DNA of 64,000 nt, taken from assembly GCA_947623745.1 (NCBI GenBank), contig CANQHN010000013.1, positions 1 through 64,000 on the forward strand, read 5' to 3'. A program made the position numbers and the translations under genes. The notes below the pieces were generated by a model. It had not been told where the DNA came from. It did not search any database and worked only from the letters and a program-made list of their open reading frames with translations. This document shows, piece after piece, positions 49,882-57,583 of this stretch. Source of the DNA: an uncultured Oscillospiraceae bacterium (GTDB lineage Bacteria; Bacillota; Clostridia; Oscillospirales; Oscillospiraceae). Each line of letters opens with the position of its first letter. Positions within the stretch are counted from its first letter, which is position 1.

Positions 49882-49909
49882 TTGCAATCCCGCCGCAGCC
49901 TGCTATAAT
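49882..49909 (+). promoter_or_regulatory. Promoter of ribU
   Basis: TTGCAA (49882-49887), 16-nt spacer, TATAAT (49904-49909), placing the start of transcription shortly before the riboswitch. Confidence 0.65.
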
Positions 49910-49933
49910 AGAGGGCGAACAACTGAATCGCTT

Positions 49934-50044
49934 GTCTTCAGGGCGGGGTGAGATTCCCCACTGGCGGTAAAGTCCGCGACCCGCGAAAGCGGCTGACCCG
50001 GTGCGACTCCGGGACCAACGGTATAGTCCGGATGGAAGAAGATG
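49934..50044 (+). promoter_or_regulatory. FMN riboswitch (RFN element)
   Basis: A clear RFN aptamer: CTTCAGGGCGGGGTGAGATT at the 5' side, CCCCACTGGCGGTAAAGTCC, GCGACCCGCGAAAGC, CGGTGCGACTCCGGGACC and the closing GTATAGTCCGGATGGAAGAA. Downstream (about 50051-50100) AAAACAATACA can pair with TGTATGTTTT around the GCGCCGTTCGGCGC hairpin, a likely expression platform. FMN should switch off the riboflavin transporter. Confidence 0.95.
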
Positions 50045-50154
50045 TGTGGAAAACAATACACGCGCCGTTCGGCGCGCATGCGCACCTCCTTGTATGTTTT
50101 GCACCTGGAAGACACAGTCTTTCAGGGGTATCAAAACAGTAAGGAGTGTTTTTT

Positions 50155-50844
50155 ATGTCCGATCCCGCAAGCGTCCAGTCCCCCTCCGCCCCCCGCGTCA
50201 ACACCAAGACCGTCGTCAGCCTGGCCATGCTCATCGCCATCGCCTACGTGGTGATGTGGATGTGCAAGCCCATCCCCAAGGTGTTCGGCATCCTCCAGTT
50301 CGACTTCAAGGACTGCGTCATCTGCATCGGCGGCCTGATCTTTGGCCCCATGGCCGCCGCCGTCTCCGCCTTCCTGGTGGCCTTTATCGAGATGATCTCC
50401 GCCAGCGGCACCGGCCCCGTGGGGATGCTGATGAACTTCCTGTCCACCGCCAGCTTCTGCTGCGCCGCCTCCTACCTCTACAAGCGCAACCGCACCCAGA
50501 TGGGCGCGGTGGTCAGCCTGGCCGCCGGCGTGGGGGCCATGGTGGTCACCATGCTGGTGTGGAACTACCTGGTCACCCCCGTCTATCAGCACATCCCCCG
50601 GGAGACCGTGGCCGCCATGCTGCCCACCCTGTTCCTCCCCTTCAACCTGGTCAAGGGCGGGCTGAACGCCGCCGCCACCATGCTGCTGTACAAGCCGGTG
50701 GTCACCGCCATGCGGGCGGCCAACCTGGTCCCCCCCTCCGAGAGCCGCCGGGAGCGGCGCTTCAGCGCGGGGTTCCTGCTGTTCTCCCTGGCCCTGCTGG
50801 CCACCTGCATCGTTTTCGCCCTGGTCATGCTGGAGATCCTGTGA
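50155..50844 (+). CDS. ribU: Riboflavin ECF transporter S component
   Basis: A 229-residue RibU-type substrate-binding subunit with about six membrane segments (TKTVVSLAMLIAIAYVVMW; FDFKDCVICIGGLIFGPMAA; FLPFNLVKGGLNA). It binds riboflavin and docks on the shared EcfAA'T module, which is encoded elsewhere. The FMN riboswitch upstream fixes the substrate. ATG at 50155 follows AAGGAG; a GTG 9 nt upstream is less likely. Confidence 0.95.
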   Translation: MSDPASVQSPSAPRVNTKTVVSLAMLIAIAYVVMWMCKPIPKVFGILQFDFKDCVICIGGLIFGPMAAAVSAFLVAFIEMISASGTGPVGMLMNFLSTASFCCAASYLYKRNRTQMGAVVSLAAGVGAMVVTMLVWNYLVTPVYQHIPRETVAAMLPTLFLPFNLVKGGLNAAATMLLYKPVVTAMRAANLVPPSESRRERRFSAGFLLFSLALLATCIVFALVMLEIL

Positions 50845-50859
50845 CACCATCCCCCCGTA

Positions 50860-50892
50860 AAAAAGCGGGGCAGGCCGCCTGCCCCGCTTTTT
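50860..50892 (+). terminator. Terminator after ribU
   Basis: A 15-bp perfect stem (50860-50874 with 50878-50892), loop CCG, A run before and T run within. Confidence 0.9.
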
Positions 50893-50935
50893 CTCTCTTC
50901 TGCCCGGACCGCGGCCCACTTTCTATGGGCCGCTC

Positions 50936-50964
50936 TTGCATTTTTCCCAAAAAACGTATATCCT
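50936..50964 (+). promoter_or_regulatory. Promoter of the 559-residue membrane-protein gene
   Basis: TTGCAT (50936-50941), 17-nt spacer, TATCCT (50959-50964), about 32 nt before the ATG. Confidence 0.5.
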
Positions 50965-50996
50965 ATGGGTAGACTAACGACTAAGGAGGGACCCCT

Positions 50997-52676
50997 ATGC
51001 AGAAACGCCGCATCCGTCTGCCCAAGACCCCGCTGGGCCGGGCTGTGTTCAGCCTGATCGTCACCGCCGTCGTGGGCTTTATCTACTTCTATGTCTCCCT
51101 GCCCGCCCTCAACCCCCAGGACAACGAGTTCTACGCCTTCCTGGCCCTGCTGTGCCTGGTGTATATCATCAGCGTCTTTATCACCTCGGTGAAGCCCACG
51201 GACAACGTGGTGCGCACCCCGGTGGAGCGGCTGAAGGAGTGGTTCTCCTTCGTGCTGCACAGCTGCCTGCCGGTGGGCATCCTGCTGGCGGCGGTGGTGG
51301 TGGTGTCCCTGGTGGGGGAGCTCATCTCCATGCCCATCTTCCGGGCGGCAGCCTACCGGGACCTGCTCACCGTCCAGGAGGGGGACTTCGCCCAGGACGT
51401 GGCCCAGATCTCCTTCAATGAGATCCCCACCCTGGACCGCGCCTCGGCCAACTTCCTGGGGGACCGCCAGATGGGCACACTGAGCGACATGGTCAGCCAG
51501 TTCGAGTACTCCAACGACTCCACCCAGATCAACTACCAGGGCCGGCCCGTCCGGGTGGCCCCCATCGCCTACGCCGACCTGGTCAAGTGGTTTACCAACC
51601 GGGGGCAGGGCCTGCCCGCCTACGTGGTGGTGGACATGGTCACCCAGGAGGCCACCGTCACCCGGCTCACGGAGGGCATCAAATACTCCTTCTCCGAGCC
51701 GCTGAACCGGAACGTCTACCGCCACCTGCGGTTCCACTACCCCACCATGATGTTCTCCACCCCGGAGTTCGAGATCGACGAGAACGGCCACCCCTGGTGG
51801 ATCGCCCCCCGCCTGGTCAAGACCATCGGCCTGTTCGGGGGCCGGGACATCCAGGGTGCGGTGCTGGTGGACGCCGTCACCGGCGACTGCCAGTACTATG
51901 AGGAGGTCCCCGCCTGGGTGGACACCCTCTACACCCCCGACCTCATCATGGAGCAGTACGACTACCACGGCACCCTGATCCACGGCTTCATCAACTCCAT
52001 CCTGGGTCAGCGGGACGTGACCATGACCACCAGCGGCTACAACTATATCGCCATGAACGACGACGTGTACGTCTACACCGGCGTCACCTCCGCCAACGCC
52101 GACCAGTCCAACCTGGGCTTCCTGCTGTGCAATATGCGCACCAAGGAGACCCACTACTACGTGGCCCCCGGCGCCACCGAGACCGCCGCCCAGGCCTCCG
52201 CCATGGGCGTGGTCCAGGACCTGGGCTATATCGCCACCTTCCCCCTGCTGCTGAACATCTCCGGCCAGCCCACCTACTTCATCCCCCTGATGGACGCCAC
52301 CAATCTGGTGAAGAGCTACGCCATGGTCAACGTGGCCCAGTACCAGCTGGTGGCCACCGGCTCCACGGTGTCCGCCTGCGAGCAGACCTATATCAAGATG
52401 CTCTCCGACCGGGGAATCGTCCAGTCCGGCCAGATCCCCGTCACCCAGGACGAGGCCCGGGGCATTGTGGCGGAGATCCGCACCGCCGTGCTCAACGGGA
52501 CCAGCTGGTACTATATCCGCCTGACCGGCGGCGAGGTATTTTACGCCGTCTCCGCCGCCCAGGACCAGAACGTCATCATCCTCAACGAGGGCGACCGGGT
52601 ATCCATCCAGTACGCCGTGCCCGAGCAGGGGGAGAGCCCCGCCATCCTGGAGGGCTACAGCCTGACCATCCTCTAA
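50997..52676 (+). CDS. Membrane-anchored protein of unknown function
   Basis: A 559-residue protein with three N-terminal membrane segments (about 14-34, 47-64, 90-111) and a ~445-residue outer domain. I recognise no enzyme motif. The stretch GAVLVDAVTGDCQYYEEVP resembles the beta-hairpin units of PepSY-like domains, which would fit an inhibitor or folding role, but this is a weak reading. The strong promoter, AAGGAGGG ribosome site and a perfect terminator show a genuine single-gene unit. Confidence 0.7.
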   Translation: MQKRRIRLPKTPLGRAVFSLIVTAVVGFIYFYVSLPALNPQDNEFYAFLALLCLVYIISVFITSVKPTDNVVRTPVERLKEWFSFVLHSCLPVGILLAAVVVVSLVGELISMPIFRAAAYRDLLTVQEGDFAQDVAQISFNEIPTLDRASANFLGDRQMGTLSDMVSQFEYSNDSTQINYQGRPVRVAPIAYADLVKWFTNRGQGLPAYVVVDMVTQEATVTRLTEGIKYSFSEPLNRNVYRHLRFHYPTMMFSTPEFEIDENGHPWWIAPRLVKTIGLFGGRDIQGAVLVDAVTGDCQYYEEVPAWVDTLYTPDLIMEQYDYHGTLIHGFINSILGQRDVTMTTSGYNYIAMNDDVYVYTGVTSANADQSNLGFLLCNMRTKETHYYVAPGATETAAQASAMGVVQDLGYIATFPLLLNISGQPTYFIPLMDATNLVKSYAMVNVAQYQLVATGSTVSACEQTYIKMLSDRGIVQSGQIPVTQDEARGIVAEIRTAVLNGTSWYYIRLTGGEVFYAVSAAQDQNVIILNEGDRVSIQYAVPEQGESPAILEGYSLTIL

Positions 52677-52694
52677 GTCTGGCCCCATCAAAGC

Positions 52695-52733
52695 AAAAAA
52701 GTACCGGCTGTCTGGGACAGCCGGTACTTTTTT
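52695..52733. terminator. Bidirectional terminator
   Basis: An 18-bp perfect stem (52695-52712 with 52716-52733) with A and T runs on either side, between the 559-residue gene and rplT. Confidence 0.9.
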
Positions 52734-52739
52734 GTTCTT

Positions 52740-53096
52740 TTACGCCAGGGCCTTCTTGGCGGTCTCGGTGAGCTGGGTGAAAGCGGCCTTGTTGTTGACG
52801 GCCAGCTCGGCCAGCATCTTGCGGTTGATGACCACGCCGGCCTTCTTCAGGCCGTTCATGAAGGTGGAGTAGTTCATGCCGTTGAGCTTGCAGCCGGCGC
52901 TGATGCGGGTGATCCACAGCTGACGGAAGTCGCGCTTCTTCAGCTTACGGCCGGTGTAGGCGTAGGTCAGGGACTTCATCATGGCCTGGTTGGCCATCTT
53001 GAAGTGCTTGGACTTGGAACCCCAGTAGCCCTTGGCCAGCTTGAGGATCTTATTTCTTCTCTTGCGCGTCATCATCGCGCCTTTCACTCTTGCCAT
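52740..53096 (-). CDS. rplT: 50S ribosomal protein L20
   Basis: A 118-residue L20 ([50 protein letters not shown]). It is an early 23S rRNA-binding assembly protein and, in Firmicutes, the repressor of its own operon through the infC leader. It is the last gene of infC-rpmI-rplT; ATG after GGGAGGTAAC. Confidence 0.97.
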   Translation of the reverse strand: MARVKGAMMTRKRRNKILKLAKGYWGSKSKHFKMANQAMMKSLTYAYTGRKLKKRDFRQLWITRISAGCKLNGMNYSTFMNGLKKAGVVINRKMLAELAVNNKAAFTQLTETAKKALA

Positions 53097-53116
53097 TGCT
53101 TGTTACCTCCCTTTCC

Positions 53117-53326
53117 TTACTTGTACAGGATCATGCGCTTGATGGCGGCCTCGTTGGTCTTGTCGGCATAGGTGGTGCCGCGCAGGGCCCGCTTGAGCTT
53201 GGTGGTCTTACCGTGGCCGTTGAGCAGGTGGCGCTTCTTGGTCATGGCGCGCTTGACCTTGCCGGTCTTGGTGAGGGAGAAACGCTTTTTGGCGCCGCTG
53301 TGGGTCTTGATCTTGATCTTCGGCAT
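53117..53326 (-). CDS. rpmI: 50S ribosomal protein L35
   Basis: A 69-residue L35 (MPKIKIKTHSGAKKRFSLT, HLLNGHGKTTKLKR). Normal size is about 65. It lies 17 nt after infC and 20 nt before rplT; AAAAGGAG precedes the ATG. Confidence 0.97.
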   Translation of the reverse strand: MPKIKIKTHSGAKKRFSLTKTGKVKRAMTKKRHLLNGHGKTTKLKRALRGTTYADKTNEAAIKRMILYK

Positions 53327-53343
53327 AACAAAAACTCCTTTTC

Positions 53344-53871
53344 TTACTTTTTCTCCTTGTTGGGCTTGGGGGACAGGAAGATGGACATGTGCCGGCCCTC
53401 CAGCTTGGGGGCCTTATCCATCACCGCCACCTCTGCGCAGGACTCGGCAAACTTTATCAGCAGGTCCTGGCCGATATTGGTGTGGGCCATCTCCCGCCCG
53501 CGGAACCGCACCGTGATCTTGCAGCGGTTGCCCTCGGACAAGAATTTCTGTGCGTTGCGCAGCTTGACATTGAAATCATTGATGTCGATGCTGGGGGACA
53601 TGCGGACCTCTTTGATCTCCACCACGCGCTGGTTCTTGCGGGCTTCCTTCTCACGCTTGGTCTGCTCGAACCGGTATTTACCGTAATCCATCAGCTTGCA
53701 CACCGGCGGTACGGCGTTGGGGGAGATCTTGACCAGGTCCAGCTCCCGCTCCTCGGCCATGCGCAGGGCGTCCTGGGCGGACATGATGCCAAGCTGCTCG
53801 CCAGACTCGGAGATCAGGCGGACCTCCTTATCCCGGATCTCTTCGTTGGTTTGATGAGCTGTGTTCGCGAT
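53344..53871 (-). CDS. infC: Translation initiation factor IF-3
   Basis: A 175-residue IF-3 with both domains joined by the basic helix (NTAHQTNEEIRDKEVRLIS; YRFEQTKREKEARKNQ; FRGREMAHTNIG). IF-3 checks start-codon pairing and keeps subunits apart. No ATG, GTG or TTG is properly spaced from the ribosome site: AGGAGGTG is followed by CTTCCC and then ATC at 53871. An AUC start fits the family habit of rare start codons (AUU in Bacillus and E. coli), used for self-control because IF-3 rejects them. A GTG at 53880 falls inside the ribosome site and is unlikely. Confidence 0.92.
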   Translation of the reverse strand: MANTAHQTNEEIRDKEVRLISESGEQLGIMSAQDALRMAEERELDLVKISPNAVPPVCKLMDYGKYRFEQTKREKEARKNQRVVEIKEVRMSPSIDINDFNVKLRNAQKFLSEGNRCKITVRFRGREMAHTNIGQDLLIKFAESCAEVAVMDKAPKLEGRHMSIFLSPKPNKEKK

Positions 53872-54022
53872 GGGAAGCACCTCCTAACAAAAATAAATGC
53901 GGTCGGCATAAACAGTCAGCCGCTCCGCAACAAAACCGCACCGGTCGCCCGGTGAGGTGACTTTGTTGACCCTTTGGCGTGAGCCTGGGGTGAGGCGCAT
54001 GACTGCTCCTGCTTTGTTGTAC
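53872..54022 (-). promoter_or_regulatory. infC operon leader (L20-leader type) with attenuator
   Basis: About 150 nt of leader between the promoter and the infC start. Near its end GCGG-AG-CGGC pairs with GCCG-A-CCGC (53899-53928 on the map) and is followed on the minus strand by ATTTATTTTTG, an intrinsic terminator just before the ribosome site. Firmicutes infC operons carry an L20-binding leader that works by such attenuation. The L20-binding core was not verified. Confidence 0.6.
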
Positions 54023-54028
54023 CGTGGT

Positions 54029-54057
54029 ATCATACCAGCTATTTTCTCCGCTGTCAA
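54029..54057 (-). promoter_or_regulatory. Promoter of infC-rpmI-rplT
   Basis: Minus strand TTGACA (54052-54057), 17-nt spacer, TATGAT (54029-54034). Confidence 0.75.
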
Positions 54058-54086
54058 GGGGTTTTTCTCTCTTTTTGCGGAATTTC

Positions 54087-54707
54087 TCACCGCCCGGCCA
54101 GCAGCCCCTGCAGCTGGCCCAGCAGCTCCAGGGACTTGAACTTGAGCACATAGCCGCTCTCCCCGGTGATCAGCGCGGCCTGGCCGGGGGTGAAGCTGCC
54201 CGCCTGGACCGCCTGCTCCACGCTCTGGCTGGCCGCCCCCAGGCACAGGGGCGGGAAGGCCACGCACCACCAGTTCTGCCCCTCCCCCTCGCCGATGACG
54301 ATGCGCAGCGCGTCGTACTCCCCGGCGGGGAGGGCGAAATCCTCATACCGCTTAGTGGGGAACCAGCACCGCTCCAGCCTGGCGGTCACCGGCTGGTCCA
54401 CCCCCCACTCCTCGGCCACGGCCCGGCCGGCGCCGGCCAGCTCCCACAGGTGGCTGGACAGGGCCTCCAGGGCCTGCTCCCGGGTGGCGCCGGGGCCGTA
54501 CAGCTCCTCCGCCCGCTCCAGTACCCGGTCCCGGACGGCCAGCTTCAGCGCCTGGTCCTCCGGGCTGTCGGAGTTGGCGATGACGTGCAGGCGGACGACG
54601 CTCCCCGCCAGGGCGGCCTGCTCCCGGCCGGCCCAGGCCGCGAACACCATAGCGAACAGCACCCCGGCCATCAGGGCCAGCTCCCAGCGCTTCAAACTGC
54701 GATCCAT
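54087..54707 (-). CDS. spoIIR: Stage II sporulation protein R
   Basis: A 206-residue SpoIIR: one N-terminal membrane/signal segment (about 10-27), then the conserved VVRLHVIANSDSPEDQALK core and a C-terminal SpoIIR region. The forespore secretes it to trigger SpoIIGA processing of pro-sigma-E in the mother cell. ATG at 54707 comes 6 nt after a terminator-like hairpin whose 3' arm (GGACGGTG) looks like the only ribosome site. No sigma-F promoter was identified. Confidence 0.9.
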   Translation of the reverse strand: MDRSLKRWELALMAGVLFAMVFAAWAGREQAALAGSVVRLHVIANSDSPEDQALKLAVRDRVLERAEELYGPGATREQALEALSSHLWELAGAGRAVAEEWGVDQPVTARLERCWFPTKRYEDFALPAGEYDALRIVIGEGEGQNWWCVAFPPLCLGAASQSVEQAVQAGSFTPGQAALITGESGYVLKFKSLELLGQLQGLLAGR

Positions 54708-54751
54708 AAAAACACCGTCCAAACTTCTTATTTCACAGAAGTCTGGACGGT
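54708..54751 (-). terminator. Terminator after ispE overlapping the spoIIR ribosome site
   Basis: A 15-position stem (54714-54728 with 54737-54751; one A-C mismatch), 8-nt loop. On the minus strand it ends in GGACGGTGTTTTT, and the T run leads straight into the spoIIR ATG. Confidence 0.8.
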
Positions 54752-54762
54752 TTCTCCGCATT

Positions 54763-55635
54763 CTAAACCGTTTGCGCCAGATAGACGTCGCGAAATTCCG
54801 CCCGCAGCGCGTCATAGGCGCTCTGGGCCTGCCCCTCGTCCTCAAACAGGCCGAAGGCGGTGGGCCCGGTGCCGCTCATGGCCGCGCCCAGGGCGCCGCA
54901 GTCGATGAGGGTGTGCTTGATGCCCTCCACCCGGGCCTGCTGCCGCTCCGGCAGCACATCCTGAAAGACGTTGTACATCCGCCGGGCCACGCCGGGCAGG
55001 TCCCCAGCCTCCAGGGCGGAGAGCACCCCGGCGGTGTCCGGCCGGCGGCGGATCTTCACCGAGTCGATGCGGGCAAACAGCTCCGGGGTGGAGATGGAGA
55101 ACTCCGGCTTGCACACCACGGCCCAGCACTCCGGCAGCGCGGGCAGGGGCGTCAGGACCTCCCCCCGGCCTTCGGCCAGGGCGGTGCCGCCCAGCACGCA
55201 GTAGGGCACGTCGGAGCCGATCTGCTCCCCGATCCTGGCCAGCTGTTCCGGGGTGAAGGGGGCGCCCTCCTTCTGGTTCAGGGCCCGCAGCACCGCCGCG
55301 GCGTCGCTGCTACCCCCGGCCATCCCGGCGCAGACGGGGATGCGCTTGTCGATGGTGATATCCAGGGGCCTGGGCTCCGCCCCCAGCGCCTCCCAGAAGC
55401 GGCGGGCGGCCAGGGCGGCCAGATTTTTCTCCCCGGTGGGCAAAAATTTCAGCTCGGTGAACACCCGGGTCTCCGCCCCCGTGCCGGGGGCGATGTCCAG
55501 GGTGTCGCACAGGGAGATGGACTGCATCACCATGCGCAGGTCGTGGTAGCCGTCGTCCCGGCGGCCCAGCACGTCCAGGGTCAGATTCAATTTTGCCTGC
55601 GCCTGCACCCGCACGGCGGTCACCTCCCGGGTCAT
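54763..55635 (-). CDS. ispE: 4-diphosphocytidyl-2-C-methyl-D-erythritol kinase
   Basis: A 290-residue GHMP kinase of the MEP isoprenoid pathway. AKLNLTLDVLGRRDDGYHDL at the substrate site, ATP loop PVCAGMAGGSSDAAAV and C-terminal GALGAAMSGTGPTAFG. The start at 55635 overlaps the DUF1015 gene by 4 nt (ATGA). No other isoprenoid gene is close. Confidence 0.95.
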   Translation of the reverse strand: MTREVTAVRVQAQAKLNLTLDVLGRRDDGYHDLRMVMQSISLCDTLDIAPGTGAETRVFTELKFLPTGEKNLAALAARRFWEALGAEPRPLDITIDKRIPVCAGMAGGSSDAAAVLRALNQKEGAPFTPEQLARIGEQIGSDVPYCVLGGTALAEGRGEVLTPLPALPECWAVVCKPEFSISTPELFARIDSVKIRRRPDTAGVLSALEAGDLPGVARRMYNVFQDVLPERQQARVEGIKHTLIDCGALGAAMSGTGPTAFGLFEDEGQAQSAYDALRAEFRDVYLAQTV

Positions 55636-56918
55636 ACGCGGATCTTCCGCCCCTCCAGGTAGAACCGCTTGTCCTGGGCCTGGCCCATGGAGAAGGTCTT
55701 GCGGGGCAGCATCCCGTCGTGGATGACGGTGGGGAACAGCATCCCCTTGTCCAGCGCGGGCATCAGGAAGGCGATGCTCCGGGGCCGCTCGGCCAGGGAG
55801 CGGGCCACGTCCTCCCCGTGTATGTAGTCGATGGCGACCTTTCGGTGGTCCTCCAGCCACTCGTCCAGGAAGGCCTGGAGGGTGGCAACCGGGAGCTGGG
55901 CCTTGGGATTCGGGACGGTGACGGTCCCCTCGGTGTAGCCGTGGAACCAGTGCAGCACGTGGCCCTCCCCCGTCCCGTAATAGGCACCGGGGTAGGCAGC
56001 CACCAGGTCGTCCAGCAGCTGCTTCGGGTCCAGGTTGGTCAGCAGGCGGTGGATGGGCTGGAACTCCAGCGCGTCGTCCCGCAGGTTGATCAGCTCCACC
56101 AGGGCGTACCGGTCGGGCATATTGCCCCAGAGCTCCGGGGGCAGCAGGCGCTTGCGGCGCTCGTAGCACTCCTTGGCGGTGGCCAGGGAGTGGTTGCCGT
56201 CCCCCACGGCGAAGAGCAGCACGGGCAGGTCCTTCGTGCCATACCGGGCGTTGAAGGCCTCCGGGTCAGCCAGGGCGGCCAGGGCCCCGGCCACCTGCTC
56301 CTTCTGGGCCCGGCCCAGCTGCCAGCCCCGGACATGGCCGCCCCCCTCCATCAGCTGGAAGTCATACAGGGCGTGCATCTCCCCGGTCTGCCCCTCCAGG
56401 GGCTCGATGACCGTCTTTTGGGGGTCGTCGGCCAGGAGCATCACGTGGGGCAGCTCCAGGGGGGCGTTCTTCCGCACCGCCACCCGGGGCGGGATGCGGG
56501 AAAATACGGTGCCCTCGGTGGCCCGGAGCATAGTGGAGGCGCCCGGCTCGTAGTCGTACTCCTCCAGGTCCACCATGCCCACCAGCCCCCTGCGGACCCT
56601 GCCGCTGCTCAGGGTGCGCTCCACGTAGATCAGGCTGTCGGGGTACTCGGCAAACACGCCGGCGCGGAGATACCGGGTCATGGTGGTGTTGATCTCCATG
56701 ATGTCGGTCTCCACGCTGGGGCCCTCCAGGCAGCTCTCCGGCAGGATCAGCCGCAGGGTGGAGGGGGCGCGGCCCACCCGCTCCTCCACCCGCTGCCAAT
56801 ACTCGGGCTGGGAGGTGTACTGGTCGCAGGCCACCACGCTCCAGAGGGTCATGTCACAGTTCCGGGGCAGCAGGATATTGGCCGGTTTGAAGGGCAGCTT
56901 GTCAAATAATGTCTCCAT
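55632..56918 (-). CDS. DUF1015 family protein
   Basis: A 428-residue DUF1015 protein. The N-terminal part resembles ParB-like nucleotide-binding folds and has DGNHSLATAKECYE in the centre (residues ~240-255). Some ParB-fold relatives are ADP-dependent serine kinases (SerK), and DUF1015 genes occur near serine genes in other clostridia. Here the next gene upstream is thrH, a phosphoserine/homoserine-type phosphatase. A kinase role is a guess. It lies 28 nt after thrH. Confidence 0.8.
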   Translation of the reverse strand: METLFDKLPFKPANILLPRNCDMTLWSVVACDQYTSQPEYWQRVEERVGRAPSTLRLILPESCLEGPSVETDIMEINTTMTRYLRAGVFAEYPDSLIYVERTLSSGRVRRGLVGMVDLEEYDYEPGASTMLRATEGTVFSRIPPRVAVRKNAPLELPHVMLLADDPQKTVIEPLEGQTGEMHALYDFQLMEGGGHVRGWQLGRAQKEQVAGALAALADPEAFNARYGTKDLPVLLFAVGDGNHSLATAKECYERRKRLLPPELWGNMPDRYALVELINLRDDALEFQPIHRLLTNLDPKQLLDDLVAAYPGAYYGTGEGHVLHWFHGYTEGTVTVPNPKAQLPVATLQAFLDEWLEDHRKVAIDYIHGEDVARSLAERPRSIAFLMPALDKGMLFPTVIHDGMLPRKTFSMGQAQDKRFYLEGRKIRV

Positions 56919-56946
56919 GACGTCGTCCTCCTTCTGGGGCGCGGGC

Positions 56947-57549
56947 TTACTCCATGGCGCTGCGGATGGCGGCGAGCAGCTCGCCGTACTCCTCGTAGGC
57001 GGGCAGCTCCGGGTGGTCGGCCTTGATCTGGGCCGTGCTCTTGAACAGGAACCCGGCCTTGCTGGCCTGGATCATGGCCAGGTCGTTGTAGCTGTCCCCG
57101 GCGGCGATGGTGTCGAAGCCGATGGACTGCAGGGCCTTCACCGTGGTCAGCTTGGACTGGGTGCAGCGCATCTGGAACCCGGTGATCTCCCCGTCCCGGG
57201 CCACCTCCAGGGTGTTGCAGAACAGGGTGGGCCAGCCCAGCTTCCTCATCAGGGGCATGGCGAACTGCTCAAAGGTGTCGCTGAGGATGACCACCTGGGT
57301 GAAGGAGCGCAGCTCGTCCAGGAACTCCCGGGCGCCGGGCATGGGCTCGATCCTGGCGATGGTCGCCTGGATCTCCTTCAGGCCCAGGCCGTGCTCCTTG
57401 AGGATGCCCAGCCGCCAGTGCATCAGCTTGTTGTAATCCGGCTCGTCCCGGGTGGTGCGGCGCAGCTCGGGGATCCCTGTTGCCTCGGAAAAGGCGATCC
57501 AGATCTCGGGCACCAGTACGCCCTCCATATCAAGGCAGGTGATATACAC
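56947..57549 (-). CDS. thrH: ThrH-type phosphoserine phosphatase/homoserine phosphotransferase
   Basis: A 200-residue HAD enzyme: MYITCLDMEGVLVPEIW (nucleophile Asp7, acid Glu9), SDTFEQF, Lys in QSKLTTVK and GDSYNDLAMI. ThrH from Pseudomonas dephosphorylates phosphoserine and can transfer the phosphate to homoserine. With serA and serC at 18-20 kb and no serB in the window, it is a good candidate for the last step of serine synthesis. The operon position is between the aminotransferase (34 nt) and DUF1015. Confidence 0.88.
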   Translation of the reverse strand: MYITCLDMEGVLVPEIWIAFSEATGIPELRRTTRDEPDYNKLMHWRLGILKEHGLGLKEIQATIARIEPMPGAREFLDELRSFTQVVILSDTFEQFAMPLMRKLGWPTLFCNTLEVARDGEITGFQMRCTQSKLTTVKALQSIGFDTIAAGDSYNDLAMIQASKAGFLFKSTAQIKADHPELPAYEEYGELLAAIRSAME

Positions 57550-57583
57550 GTTTCCCCACTCCTAATCGTAATATTTTGTCGCT

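Noticed and set aside
53872-53880. GTG start for infC at 53880
   Set aside because: This GTG lies within the AGGAGGTG ribosome site itself, leaving no spacing; ATC six nt downstream fits better.
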